Assembly (NCBI GenBank): GCA_964528095.1
Contig: CAZGSG010000007.1
Coordinates: 1 to 51,803, forward strand
DNA: 51,803 nucleotides
Direction of reading: 5' to 3'
Source: CAZGSG01 sp964528095
GTDB lineage: Bacteria > Bacteroidota > Bacteroidia > Chitinophagales > Chitinophagaceae
Shown here: positions 1 through 8,749 of the stretch, in pieces
Layout of the letters: each line of letters starts with the position of its first letter
Numbering within the stretch: the first letter of the stretch is position 1
The notes under the pieces: generated by a model
Told to the model about the DNA's origin: nothing
What the model saw: the letters and a program-made list of their open reading frames with translations, nothing else
Databases searched by the model: none
Translations under genes and position numbers: made by a program

Positions 1-149
1 TGACATCTCCGCAGACCTTCGTTACGCATCTATCTATTTGTATTATACTGTCAAGGTCATATTAAAATGCAAATACTTTAGTATCCCCTTCTATGAAAAA
101 AACCAAAGCTCCACTCATAATCATTCGGTGGATAAATAAACAGCAGTAT

Positions 150-917
150 ATGTTTCCTATAAAAAAATCTCAGTCATTTCACTACATTCTATTTTCGACC
201 CTGCTGTTCTGGGGCTGCAATAACAGAGGCCTGTTGCAGTCCCAGCCCCAGGGTGGTCAATTAAAATGTTTGCGCATAAGTTATAGTCTTCCGCTTATGG
301 ACAAACAAGGCAAATTACTCACACAGGCAGAAAACACCCTTGAGGTGTTTTTCTATGAAAAAATCCGCGTTTATCAATTCAATACAGGTTTTGACTCCGT
401 TGTAAATGGTAAACAACTAAAAGCCTATAAACTGCCAAGCTATTTTGTATTTGAGAAAGCCCGCCCCTTCGGAGTATTGTACGATGATTCAATCAAAGGG
501 AATATTCAACGTTATCCCGTAGCCGATTTTCTGAAAGAAAGAACTTTTTCAGATATAAACCTGTATTCATCAATTGAAAAAGGCGACCTTAAGTTATTAT
601 CGTATTCCAATCAGGAGCTGCAGGGAACTCTTGATGAGATCTATGTTTCTAAGGACAGTTCTTTCCCCGGAGACAGTCTTTATTTTAGTTATTCGGCCAG
701 GTTGAAAAATTACGACTATAGTTTTTCGGAGCAATTAGACAGCCTGAAATCTTCAAAACTATATAAAATACGTGCAGTTATAGCTTCTGCATATGATCCA
801 GAGCTAAATATTAAAATTGCAGCAAGAGAAATGAATTTAAAACTAGAGGAAATTGAAGCCCCCAATAGAGAGGTCGTTCTGTTGGTTATTTCAAAATATA
901 TGGCTGGAGAGAAATAA
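150..917 (+). CDS. Hypothetical lipoprotein
   Basis: I do not recognise the family. The reading frame is open from an ATG at 93, but I prefer the ATG at 150: it gives a short basic start, a hydrophobic stretch and a lipobox-like LLFWGC, so Cys would be lipidated and the protein anchored in the periplasmic face of a membrane. The first 19 residues of the longer form would bury this signal. The remaining roughly 230 residues are soluble and polar, with no repeated motif or catalytic signature that I can name. It is convergent with the ATP-grasp/SET operon (15 bp between stops), so it is probably independent of it. The lipoprotein call is moderately sure; function unknown. Confidence 0.6.
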   Translation: MFPIKKSQSFHYILFSTLLFWGCNNRGLLQSQPQGGQLKCLRISYSLPLMDKQGKLLTQAENTLEVFFYEKIRVYQFNTGFDSVVNGKQLKAYKLPSYFVFEKARPFGVLYDDSIKGNIQRYPVADFLKERTFSDINLYSSIEKGDLKLLSYSNQELQGTLDEIYVSKDSSFPGDSLYFSYSARLKNYDYSFSEQLDSLKSSKLYKIRAVIASAYDPELNIKIAAREMNLKLEEIEAPNREVVLLVISKYMAGEK

Positions 918-932
918 AACGGTTGAATGCGC

Positions 933-2387
933 CTAGCTGTTTGCGTTTTTTACAGCCTGACTTAAAAGTAATTTTCTTTCCCGGATGTTTACAGAATTAT
1001 TCGTTATTCCTTTTATCAAACCACGGCAGCCAGCAGATCCACACTGACACTGAAATGGTTCCATATTTTCATCTAAAAAAAGCGCATAATCCAATGTAAG
1101 TTCTTCATCCTTTTTTATCTGCTTCCTGGCAATTACATTCAATCCGTCAAAAAAAGTGTTGGGTTCACAACTATGATTCTGAGGCGCCCATTCCGAAGGG
1201 TCCTCGTCCCATAAAATAAACAGCTCCTCGCTAACCGGGTATGCATATCGGCGGAAATGCATTTTTTCCTCTTCATTCCAATATTTGTCAACATACCGCT
1301 TTGTAATGATCCTTTGCGCTTTCCCTTCTCCCTGGAAAATAATCGATCCGGCCTTTATCTCGGTGGTAGCATAAATACCAAAACCAGCGATTGAATTTCC
1401 GCGCATTGAGAATGGCTTCGCTTTTCTTTTATGCCGGGCTATTCCTTCGGCAATCATATGACGAAGAAAACCTGACTGGCCAATGCCGTCATACTTCAAA
1501 ACAAAATCAGCTGAGCCCTCATACCCGTCTTTATAAAAAACAGAACAGGTAAAATTAATTTCCAGGAAAAACACCTGGCGCTTTTCGTTCACCCTAAAAT
1601 CCAGCCTTGCGTAACCAACTCCGTTAAAACCATTGAAGATCCTTTCTGTAGCAGCTCTCAATTCCTTATCTAATGCAGCATCGTTACAGGGAACATTACA
1701 ATCCGGGTGCAATTCAGAAGTCTTTAGCGCATATGTCTTAAACTCTCTTCCTTCTGGAAAAAGGTATTCTACCGGTTGAAAAACTGTGCATGTCTTACCG
1801 TCTTCATTCGCGGCAACCAATACGGTAAATTCTCTTCCAGCTATATACTCTTCAACTAAAAGAGGCCCATATTCTCCAAAAATTGCATTGACCTTTTCAT
1901 CCAGTTCCTCCTTTGTATAAACTAGAGACCCGTCATCAATCCCCAGGCTATCTCCAGCTTTCGCCGGTTTTACAAAAAGAGGAAAGTTCAAATGTTTCAC
2001 AGCTTCTTCCGTATCGGCCACTTCATTAATCACAACATACCCCGGCGTTGTGACCCCTTCACAATAAGCCAGGTATTTCATCAACTCTTTTGGCGGATCA
2101 TATAGTTTTGTGGTGGGTCCAGTGAATGGCAGGTTCAGAAGTTCCAGTGTGTATATTACATCAATCGACGGCACCTCCCATTCCAGGTAACCTTCGCAGA
2201 GATTTACAAAAATATCGAAGCCCTGCTTTCCCAATTCCTTGAGTTGGCGGTAGGTTGTCAGCTTATTGAGAAAAACATTTGTCACCTCAGCATCGGGTAT
2301 CAGCAGCGCAAGGTCACGCGGAGGATCATAATTTTTATAATCAACCCCGGTGGTGGAGTAATCAGGTTGCAGTACACAAACTTTCAT
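933..2387 (-). CDS. ATP-grasp ligase fused to a C-terminal SET methyltransferase domain
   Basis: This is a two-domain enzyme. Residues 1-320 form a D-Ala-D-Ala-ligase-like ATP-grasp fold: the ATP-binding lysine is K140 in FVKPAKAGDSLG, followed by LLVEEYIAGREF (E179/E180) and the metal-binding set D263, E276 and N278 in GYARLDF...FLEINFT. Residues 330-436 form a SET domain with the AdoMet-binding GFG (335-337), NHSCEPN (404-410) and the ELTLDY tyrosine Y434. A post-SET zinc cluster follows (C447, C449, C454). ATP-grasp ligases of this type join an amine to an acyl phosphate; SET domains methylate lysine amines. Physical fusion suggests that ligation and N-methylation act on one product or carrier. 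It is the last gene of a three-gene operon, 44 bp after the ATP-grasp gene. Domain calls are sure; substrate is unknown. Confidence 0.88.
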   Translation of the reverse strand: MKVCVLQPDYSTTGVDYKNYDPPRDLALLIPDAEVTNVFLNKLTTYRQLKELGKQGFDIFVNLCEGYLEWEVPSIDVIYTLELLNLPFTGPTTKLYDPPKELMKYLAYCEGVTTPGYVVINEVADTEEAVKHLNFPLFVKPAKAGDSLGIDDGSLVYTKEELDEKVNAIFGEYGPLLVEEYIAGREFTVLVAANEDGKTCTVFQPVEYLFPEGREFKTYALKTSELHPDCNVPCNDAALDKELRAATERIFNGFNGVGYARLDFRVNEKRQVFFLEINFTCSVFYKDGYEGSADFVLKYDGIGQSGFLRHMIAEGIARHKRKAKPFSMRGNSIAGFGIYATTEIKAGSIIFQGEGKAQRIITKRYVDKYWNEEEKMHFRRYAYPVSEELFILWDEDPSEWAPQNHSCEPNTFFDGLNVIARKQIKKDEELTLDYALFLDENMEPFQCQCGSAGCRGLIKGITNNSVNIRERKLLLSQAVKNANS

Positions 2388-2431
2388 GAAATCTAAGGTA
2401 ATAAGAAGACGTATATAAAAATCAGCCGGGG

Positions 2432-3592
2432 CTATTTAACAGTAACTGTTTTTTTTTTTCGCTTGGCCCTAACCTTCTTGGTTTGCTGTGGTCTTAAAAT
2501 GCTTCTGCGCAGAGCATCTTTCAATATTTCAGTAATAACATCCGTATAAGGCACCTGCGATACTTTTATAATAGCGCCGATAGAGGTATAGTTCTCATCT
2601 TCGCTTAAACCGCATTGCGCATTTACTTCAAGCATATACAGCTTTCCGGTTTGCGAGTCAATTCGAATATCCAGTCTTGCATAACCCTTTCCACCACACG
2701 ATTTATAGGCATCCAGGCTTAGTTGCTTTAAAGCAGGAATAAGAGAAGGGTCGACCGGTTGATATTCATAAAAATTCTCGTTCTGCGGCATGGGAGTTTC
2801 GTCATCATATATTTCCCAAAGCCGGTCGAACGATAAAAACCGTTCGGTGTCTGGTAGTGAAGGGTGAAAAACCCGCTCTACTGGCTCATAAACAATACAA
2901 TTCGCGGGATCATCTGCCGAGCCTGTAATGAAAGTAGTAAACTCCGGTCCAGTAATAAACTGTTCTACAAATAAACCATCGGCCAGTAAGTTCCATCCAT
3001 GGTAGCCAGAATGAATGTCTTCAACCCGTTTAATCAACTCTTCTTCAGTATGAACAACATTTTTTACTGAAACTCCCATACTTCCACCCGATACTGCCGG
3101 TTTAATAATAAGGGGAGTGCCGACTCTTTTGCAAATACCGCGGGTAGATCCCCTGCTTCCACTTATGACACGCCAGTTTGCTGTAGCAACAGCTGCCTTG
3201 TCGAAAGCTTTTTTCATCGGTATTTTGGAAGTAGTAATCTTATAAAAATGCTCATCCGATCCAGTATAAATAAGACCGTATTTTTCCAATTCTTTTATTA
3301 CAGATACACCCGGTGTACCATTTACTTCATCCCCATCACAAAGGTTCAAAACAAGCGGAGTCTTGCCGTTGGCACTTGCAGCAATGGTGGCAACGATTTC
3401 TTTATAATCGTTCATTGTTACAGGTTGCCATTTCCAATCAGCCTTAAGCTCATTGAATACTTTGGTATACTCTGCTATGCTTTGGGAAAAGTCGTAATAA
3501 TGCTGGATGTTGGGGTCGTCAGATTCCAAAAAAGGGGCAAGAACCCAGATCTTGTATGGCTTTAAGAGTCGGATGGCTTCGGCTGTCTTCAT
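2432..3592 (-). CDS. Stand-alone ATP-grasp (D-Ala-D-Ala ligase-like) enzyme
   Basis: A 386-residue ATP-grasp enzyme, paralogous to the N-terminal part of the fusion downstream: both share NLC(D/E)G near residues 63-86, a YTG/FTG turn, and the ATP-grasp core. Here the core is LIIKPAVSGGSMGV (K164), LFVEQFITGPEF (E210), and D308, E322 and N324 in GYARLDIRID...MLEVNAQ. It is predicted to activate a carboxylate with ATP and ligate an amine, giving a peptide bond. The last 20 or so residues are a very basic tail (KKVRAKRKKK), possibly for nucleic-acid or acidic-partner binding. It is the middle gene of the operon, starting 4 bp after the SET gene stop. It is unlikely to be the cell-wall Ddl: there are no mur or fts genes nearby, and two ligases occur together with methyltransferases. 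Confidence 0.82.
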   Translation of the reverse strand: MKTAEAIRLLKPYKIWVLAPFLESDDPNIQHYYDFSQSIAEYTKVFNELKADWKWQPVTMNDYKEIVATIAASANGKTPLVLNLCDGDEVNGTPGVSVIKELEKYGLIYTGSDEHFYKITTSKIPMKKAFDKAAVATANWRVISGSRGSTRGICKRVGTPLIIKPAVSGGSMGVSVKNVVHTEEELIKRVEDIHSGYHGWNLLADGLFVEQFITGPEFTTFITGSADDPANCIVYEPVERVFHPSLPDTERFLSFDRLWEIYDDETPMPQNENFYEYQPVDPSLIPALKQLSLDAYKSCGGKGYARLDIRIDSQTGKLYMLEVNAQCGLSEDENYTSIGAIIKVSQVPYTDVITEILKDALRRSILRPQQTKKVRAKRKKKTVTVK

Positions 3593-3596
3593 GCAC

Positions 3597-4103
3597 TCAG
3601 GCTACTTTCCTGGCTGTCCGTTTCGCCAGTTGTTGTTGAATAAAATCGGTAAACCGATGCTGTTTTAATGCTTCCTCTGATAAGAATGCTGCGCCCCTGA
3701 TATCTCCAAGGCAGGCTGCTGTTCCGCAATAACAATTGAAAGACTGTGTCATTTCCCACTCTGTAGAAGGATAGAAAAAGGTCATTTCCTCATCGAAACC
3801 AATTTCCTTTAAAGCGACCAGTTGCATAGTCGTTGTATTAAAGAAAACATTCGGGTCACAACTATGGTTGATATATTGTAAAAATTCCGGTTGAAGGGTG
3901 ATGTGCTTGCCTACATCAACCTGAACCGTAAGGTAGGTTGGCTCGGCGGCAATGGTTCCGGCATAAAATTCGGCAATCACATCTCCGGGGTGAAATGATT
4001 GAAGTGCAAATAGTGCATTTTGCTGATTGGAAAAATTTTGTCTCACTTCGGCAAAAACGTGATTGCTTATGAAGCGATGGGTTGGGTTAGTCGCGCTTAC
4101 CAT
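3597..4103 (-). CDS. Stand-alone SET-domain protein (putative lysine methyltransferase)
   Basis: A 168-residue protein consisting almost entirely of a SET domain. The knot motif is NHSCDPN (79-85), the C-terminal SET motif is EEMTFFYPSTEW (105-116, Y111) and a post-SET cluster follows (C124, C126, C131, then LGDIRGA). I recognise FFYPSTEW plus CxCG...CLG as a recurrent SET subfamily outside histone methyltransferases. The N-terminal AdoMet motif is degenerate: NQQNALFA stands where GxGxxA is expected, unlike the fused SET domain downstream. It is the first gene of the operon, with only 4 bp to the ATP-grasp gene, so they are co-transcribed and probably translationally coupled. Either it is a second methyltransferase acting on another position, or a weakly active partner of the fusion protein. 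Confidence 0.8.
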   Translation of the reverse strand: MVSATNPTHRFISNHVFAEVRQNFSNQQNALFALQSFHPGDVIAEFYAGTIAAEPTYLTVQVDVGKHITLQPEFLQYINHSCDPNVFFNTTTMQLVALKEIGFDEEMTFFYPSTEWEMTQSFNCYCGTAACLGDIRGAAFLSEEALKQHRFTDFIQQQLAKRTARKVA

Positions 4104-4308
4104 AATTGAATTGATATGAAAAGATAACTATAAACTTTTATGTAAAAAATCTTCCGCAAGCAAATGTGAATAATTAGCATTATATGCTGAATAACATCTA
4201 ACATAAAAGATCGAGTCATTACCATTCCCGAACCATTCTATCAAGCGATTCTCCCTGCTACAATTATTTCTTCCGCCTTGTTATTTCATAATAGAAGAGC
4301 CTTCTTTT

Positions 4309-5403
4309 CTAACCACCTACTGTTTTCTTTTCCATCAGTGTCCAACTTTGTGTGCCGCCAATATTGGGATCAAAGTTGGCATCATTTGAATATTGATATT
4401 TCCCTTGGCCATCTGTCCATACATATTGATTATATCCTGTATGCTGTGACCCATATTGAAAATAAGGATCATTATAGGATTCTCTTCCCATAAGCATGTC
4501 CCCAAATGCTTCCTCTTTGGTGTACTTACCATAATCTTGCGCCTCTTGCTGTTTCCTTTGTTCATATATCCTTGATTCGTCATCCCTTCTTTGCTGTTGC
4601 TGCTGAAGAAAGGAATTATTCTGCGCCGAAATCATCTGGCTCATTCGGGTAGCCGCATTGATTTGGTCATAACCAGCCTGCAGATATTGTTGAAATCCTT
4701 GCTGGATCTGTTGTATTAAAGGAGTATATACCTGCTGTTCCCAGGTTGGGTTCGCCTTTATCGATTGTACTATTCCCCAGCAATCAGAACGCAATTTGTC
4801 CAGGTTTCCTTTTTCTGCCCTGAAACAAAATGTGCGGATAAAGCCCCAATTGGTTTGAATAATAGTACCAGCAGTACCATAACTTGGCGGAGCTTGTTGT
4901 ACCACCATCAAGCCATATAACTCCTCTTCGATCTGTTTGCCATTTTCAAGGTATTCGATTTTCGCCATTACGCCTTCAAGGGGTAGCTGTTGAGCGGGAA
5001 TATTCATTTTTTTTTCGAGGCCGGGAACGCGCTGCACATCTACTACTCTAAGTTGCTGCCGGTTTCCTCTATAACGAGGAACAAGCCAGCGATTCATTGC
5101 TTCAACTGCCGGCATGGGTTGTAAAAAGAATTGCCCCATTTTAAAACTGCCTGGTCTATCGAAACCAAAGTTCGGTTCCAGCCAATAAAATGATTCCATC
5201 GGCAACATTTCTACCCATTCAACTCCTTCGGGGTTATAAGCTATACTGTAAACGGTAACAGGTTGGGATACATTTTCCCAAATCCATTTTACCTGACTGC
5301 TGGCTTTCCAATTGCCCGGCACCGTGAAATGAGCAACCGGCGTCTGCCGGTTCTGCGTATCTATTATCGTATGAAGAGTCTCCTTATTTGTCGCGATGGG
5401 CAT
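4309..5403 (-). CDS. Hypothetical Gln-rich protein
   Basis: Family not recognised. The 364-residue product has no signal peptide. Residues 1-215 look like a compact globular domain rich in Trp and Tyr (for example VEWVEMLPMESFYW). Residues 220-300 are strongly Gln-rich with runs such as QQIQQGFQQYLQ and LQQQQQRRDDES, predicted helical and probably coiled-coil. The C-terminal 60 residues are rich in Tyr, Gly, Asn and Gln (YFQYGSQHTGYNQYVW) and likely disordered. It is transcribed on its own strand between the SET operon (downstream, 205 bp) and the helicase gene (upstream). Length and composition support a real gene; I can give no function. Confidence 0.6.
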   Translation of the reverse strand: MPIATNKETLHTIIDTQNRQTPVAHFTVPGNWKASSQVKWIWENVSQPVTVYSIAYNPEGVEWVEMLPMESFYWLEPNFGFDRPGSFKMGQFFLQPMPAVEAMNRWLVPRYRGNRQQLRVVDVQRVPGLEKKMNIPAQQLPLEGVMAKIEYLENGKQIEEELYGLMVVQQAPPSYGTAGTIIQTNWGFIRTFCFRAEKGNLDKLRSDCWGIVQSIKANPTWEQQVYTPLIQQIQQGFQQYLQAGYDQINAATRMSQMISAQNNSFLQQQQQRRDDESRIYEQRKQQEAQDYGKYTKEEAFGDMLMGRESYNDPYFQYGSQHTGYNQYVWTDGQGKYQYSNDANFDPNIGGTQSWTLMEKKTVGG

Positions 5404-5537
5404 AAAATCAATATTAGTACCGGAAAAGTAGGGAGTGGCCCAATCACATGCAATACAAAATATGTAGTAGTACGATTTCTAAAAATGGCGTACTCTTGAC
5501 TTCTGCTATAAGGCATCTGTGATAGACGCACTATTTT

Positions 5538-8054
5538 CTATCCATCGTTTTTGCCGGCAACATATTGTCTCCACGCTATAACATACCGTATCTCACCGAA
5601 GCTTATTTCGTTGCCTAATTTCTCTTTTATAAAACTCAGAGTTCCTGTGGTATGCTCCTGAAGCAACGGTTCGATCTGCTTCTGTTTTTCCTTACTCACC
5701 AATTCATCTATTTCGATTTCTCCCAGTTCCACAAAACCGGTCAGATGCGATTCTATTGTCTGAACAGTAAGAGACCTCTCTTTTGCTATTTCAGCAACTG
5801 ACCAACCCTCCCGGAAAAGACGAAATGACTCGTCTCTGGTGCTTCCCTTTGGAGGACGGCCCTTATTAGATTCTTTCTTTTCCTTTTTGGGGGACTTTTC
5901 GTGGATTAATGAGGACAGACCCTGCTGCTCGCTGTAACCTACTATTATATCAAGAAATTGCTGACCAAAATTCTGAACTTTTATCTTGCCAAGGCCATTT
6001 ATCTTCTCCATCTCTTCGAGAGACTGAGGCAGGTAACGGGCCAATTCACCAAGTGTTTTACTACCGGCAACCATATATACCTGTAGGTTTTTTTTTGAAC
6101 AAATGCTATCTCGTTCTTTTCTCAGCTGCTGATAAAGCTGAGGATGGGGGCTTTCTATTTCCTGTCCGGCCAATGCGGCATATACATTAATTGAAAATGG
6201 CGGACTTGTAAACGATTTCCTGGCGGCCTGGTATTTTTCAATTTCGAAATTGTCTTTAAAGCTGCTCAATACCTCTTTTTTTAAAGAAAGCCCCGCAGAC
6301 ATATCCCTGATCAGTTCGTTTATCTCCTTTGCATGCAGCCGGCTATCGGTGGAAATACTACACTGTCGCATAAAATTCAGCAAACCGCTAATATGCGGAA
6401 TGAAATAATTGACTGCAGCGTCTATCCGTTGTTGTAAAACATCTTCTTCCCCTTCCACCTGCTGAAACAGCTGGGCCAGTTGAATACCAAATTTTCCTGC
6501 CACCTGTTGTATAGCTGATACCTGATCTGCTAATTTGCCGATCCAGGGTAAGGCCTTATCGTTAAAAGATCCGTTATGTTCAATTATATAATCCTGGATC
6601 AACTGCGCATTCTCGCCGATCTGCTTAAAGTCGAAATGATTTTGCAAGAGAAATAACCTGTAAGAATTCCTTGAGAGCTCGACCTCTTTTTGTAGTGCAT
6701 CTGAAGAAGCGGCAGTTTGTGCAAACTCCACAATCCGCTTATCACTGAACAGCCCATGAGCACGAACTTTGCTTTTTAAAATCATACCCTCCAGGTTGGT
6801 GCACCTGCTAAGAGCAACGTACACCTGCCCGGGAGCGAAAGCTTCTCCCGCATCAATTATCGCTTTTTCAAAAGTAAGGCCCTGACTTTTATGAATGGTA
6901 ATCGCCCAGGCAAGTCTCAGCGGGTACTGTGTAAAAGATCCCATCTCTTCTTCATCTATCTGCCGCGAAGAATTATTCAGGGTATAACGAACATTTTTCC
7001 ATTCATGCCGGCTTACTTCTATAGCATCAGGATCTCCTTTACACAGCACCAGGATCTTCTCGTCTTCTATTTCCATGACGGTCCCGATCTTCCCATTAAA
7101 ATACCGCCTGGACTTGTCCATATCGTTGCGAATAAACATAACCTGCGCGCCTATCTTCAATTCAAGTGAACTCTCGGCCGGATAGGCCTTTTCGGGAAAG
7201 TCGCCCTCGATTATCGCGTCAAAAAAGTATTTTTGCCCTGTGAGTTTCTGCAATTCTATTAAATTGATATCGTCAGCCTTTGCATTATGAGTAGTCAATA
7301 TTATATAACCGCTGTCCCGCCCGCGTTGAAAAGCCGGTTGAAAACGTGAGTCTAATATCTGTAAGCCTTCCTCGTCCAGTCTGTTGTTGCGTACCTGGTT
7401 AAGGGCTTTGATAAAAAGTTCGTCACTTTGCCTGTAAATTTTATCGAATTCTATATAGACGGCTGGCTTATCTCTCATGACCCGGCTATCAAAAAAATAA
7501 GGACTGTTATAAAAGGAAGAAAGTATATTCCATTCAGCGTTTGGAACCACTGGAGGTAGCTGAAACATATCACCAATAAACAACACCTGTACCCCGCCAA
7601 ACGGATCATGCGGTCGTTGTCGGATATGCCGGAGCACTGTATCAATTGCATCCAGTGTATCACACCGGACCATGCTGATCTCGTCTATAATCAATAGTTC
7701 AAGCTGCTGCAATACTTTCCGGCGATCACTATTAAAACGAAGCCTGTTGATAAGACTATGTTTGTCTGCAATTTCTTTACCGTTTTCATTAAATGCATTG
7801 CTTTCGGGAATAAAAGGAGAAATAGGTAATTGAAAAAAAGAATGAATGGTGACCCCTCCTGCATTGATAGCCGCAACCCCTGTTGGCGCCACAACGGCGA
7901 TCTCTTTCGAGCAGTTTTTTCTGATGTGCCGGAGAAAAGTTGTTTTACCAGTGCCGGCCTTTCCAGTAAGGAAAATATTCCGGGAACTTTGGTTTACAAG
8001 TTCAACAGCCAGATTAAAAACACGGTTAGTACTATCGGGAGTAATATTTTCCAA
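5538..8054 (-). CDS. PIF1-type superfamily 1 DNA helicase with HRDC and HTH domains
   Basis: An 838-residue helicase. The N-terminal motor carries Walker A GKAGTGKTT (31-39), the PTGVAA motif (58-63), Walker B IIDEIS (122-127, D124/E125), a GDMFQLPPV motif and the late motif TIHKSQGLTF before a PGQVYVALSR motif typical of PIF1/RecD-like SF1B helicases (5'-3' translocation). A middle region leads to an HRDC domain near residue 650-710 (SICSKKNLQVYMVAG...INGLGKIKVQNFG) and a C-terminal winged or helix-turn-helix segment (FREGWSVAEIAKERSLTVQTIESHL), as also seen on some RecQ proteins. The likely role is unwinding structured or G-rich DNA during replication or repair. It lies 206 bp downstream of ssb on the same strand, fitting a DNA-processing cluster. 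Domain calls are confident. Confidence 0.9.
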   Translation of the reverse strand: MENITPDSTNRVFNLAVELVNQSSRNIFLTGKAGTGKTTFLRHIRKNCSKEIAVVAPTGVAAINAGGVTIHSFFQLPISPFIPESNAFNENGKEIADKHSLINRLRFNSDRRKVLQQLELLIIDEISMVRCDTLDAIDTVLRHIRQRPHDPFGGVQVLFIGDMFQLPPVVPNAEWNILSSFYNSPYFFDSRVMRDKPAVYIEFDKIYRQSDELFIKALNQVRNNRLDEEGLQILDSRFQPAFQRGRDSGYIILTTHNAKADDINLIELQKLTGQKYFFDAIIEGDFPEKAYPAESSLELKIGAQVMFIRNDMDKSRRYFNGKIGTVMEIEDEKILVLCKGDPDAIEVSRHEWKNVRYTLNNSSRQIDEEEMGSFTQYPLRLAWAITIHKSQGLTFEKAIIDAGEAFAPGQVYVALSRCTNLEGMILKSKVRAHGLFSDKRIVEFAQTAASSDALQKEVELSRNSYRLFLLQNHFDFKQIGENAQLIQDYIIEHNGSFNDKALPWIGKLADQVSAIQQVAGKFGIQLAQLFQQVEGEEDVLQQRIDAAVNYFIPHISGLLNFMRQCSISTDSRLHAKEINELIRDMSAGLSLKKEVLSSFKDNFEIEKYQAARKSFTSPPFSINVYAALAGQEIESPHPQLYQQLRKERDSICSKKNLQVYMVAGSKTLGELARYLPQSLEEMEKINGLGKIKVQNFGQQFLDIIVGYSEQQGLSSLIHEKSPKKEKKESNKGRPPKGSTRDESFRLFREGWSVAEIAKERSLTVQTIESHLTGFVELGEIEIDELVSKEKQKQIEPLLQEHTTGTLSFIKEKLGNEISFGEIRYVIAWRQYVAGKNDG

Positions 8055-8260
8055 AACTATTCAACATTTGTATAATAGAATATGATCAACAAAGCACTCT
8101 ATGCATTCGTCAAAATTACTGAATCCCGCTTTGCCCCACATTGATCCGGAGGTAAAGCATTTCGATATCACTAAATAATTCATGCAAGTACGTTTTCGCC
8201 AAAGAAAAAGCCCGGTCTATTTCCACATTATTTTTGCTTTTTTTCTGGCAACAAGCGAGG

Positions 8261-8611
8261 TTAAAAACTAAGGGGGGCTTTGGGGCCAAGCAATAGCAAC
8301 TCATTCACCTGTATTTCCGTAACATGCCTTTTTTGACCGTCCTTGTCTATATAACACCGATTGATCAACTTACCTTCAATAGCAACTTCTTTCCCCTTAT
8401 CCAGGTATTTTAAAACGAATTCGGCAATCCTGCCCCAGGCCACAAGCCGGTGCCATTGCATTTCAGCAACCTTTTCTCCTCTCGCATTACGATAATACTC
8501 AGCGGTTGTCATGTTGAAAACGACTAGTTTTTTTCCATTAACCGTTTCTTTCAATTCTGGTCTGGTTCCAAGACTGCCAATCAGTTGAACCTTGTTCTTT
8601 AAAGCAAACAT
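8261..8611 (-). CDS. ssb: Single-stranded DNA-binding protein, short form without acidic tail
   Basis: An OB-fold SSB of 116 residues. The start (MFALKNKVQLIGSLGTRPELKE) and the MQWHRLVAWGRIAEFVLKYLDKGKEVAIEGKL segment are typical of the family. It ends right after the OB fold with GPKAPLSF and lacks both the flexible linker and the acidic DDDIPF-type tip that recruits partner enzymes in housekeeping SSBs. This suggests an accessory paralogue that binds ssDNA without recruiting partners, perhaps induced under special conditions. It is divergent from the zinc-finger gene at 8788, and the shared 176-bp gap holds three palindromes; a weak promoter (CATATTTG on the minus strand, 8679-8686) sits on its side. 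The gene identity is sure; the accessory role is inferred. Confidence 0.9.
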   Translation of the reverse strand: MFALKNKVQLIGSLGTRPELKETVNGKKLVVFNMTTAEYYRNARGEKVAEMQWHRLVAWGRIAEFVLKYLDKGKEVAIEGKLINRCYIDKDGQKRHVTEIQVNELLLLGPKAPLSF

Positions 8612-8707
8612 ATTCTAAGTTTTGTGCTCAGGGTAGGAGCCGTTAAAAATCTTTTTTCTCATCCGTGAAAAGCAAGTACAAATATGAAATATAGAAAATG
8701 AAATAGG

Positions 8708-8749
8708 CGTTTTTAAACGCTTATATCCGTTTGTAAACGTTTGTAAACG
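8708..8749. promoter_or_regulatory. Three phased palindromic operator-like sites between ssb and the zinc-finger gene
   Basis: The 12-mer CGTTTKTAAACG occurs three times: 8708-8719 (central TT), 8728-8739 and 8738-8749 (central GT). Starts are 20 and 10 bp apart, so all lie on the same face of the helix; the last two share a CG. Each has five-base perfect arms (CGTTT/AAACG). The first and third are also followed by the same CTTATA, giving an 18-bp direct repeat 30 bp apart. The array overlaps the -33 element of the plus-strand promoter, so a bound dimeric regulator would most simply repress it; it also lies upstream of ssb. No regulator gene is obvious nearby. Confidence 0.7.

Noticed and set aside
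2432..3592. Housekeeping D-Ala-D-Ala ligase Ddl
   Set aside because: Only the ATP-grasp core is shared; the gene lies in an operon with SET methyltransferases and a second ligase, away from any cell-wall genes.
8116..8304. 62-codon minus-strand frame overlapping the end of ssb
   Set aside because: It overlaps the confident SSB frame and has low-complexity Cys/Lys composition; no start or promoter support.
8708..8749. LexA-type SOS box
   Set aside because: The palindrome CGTTTKTAAACG does not match CTG-N10-CAG or the Gram-positive CGAACRNRYGTTCG pattern; a different regulator is more likely.
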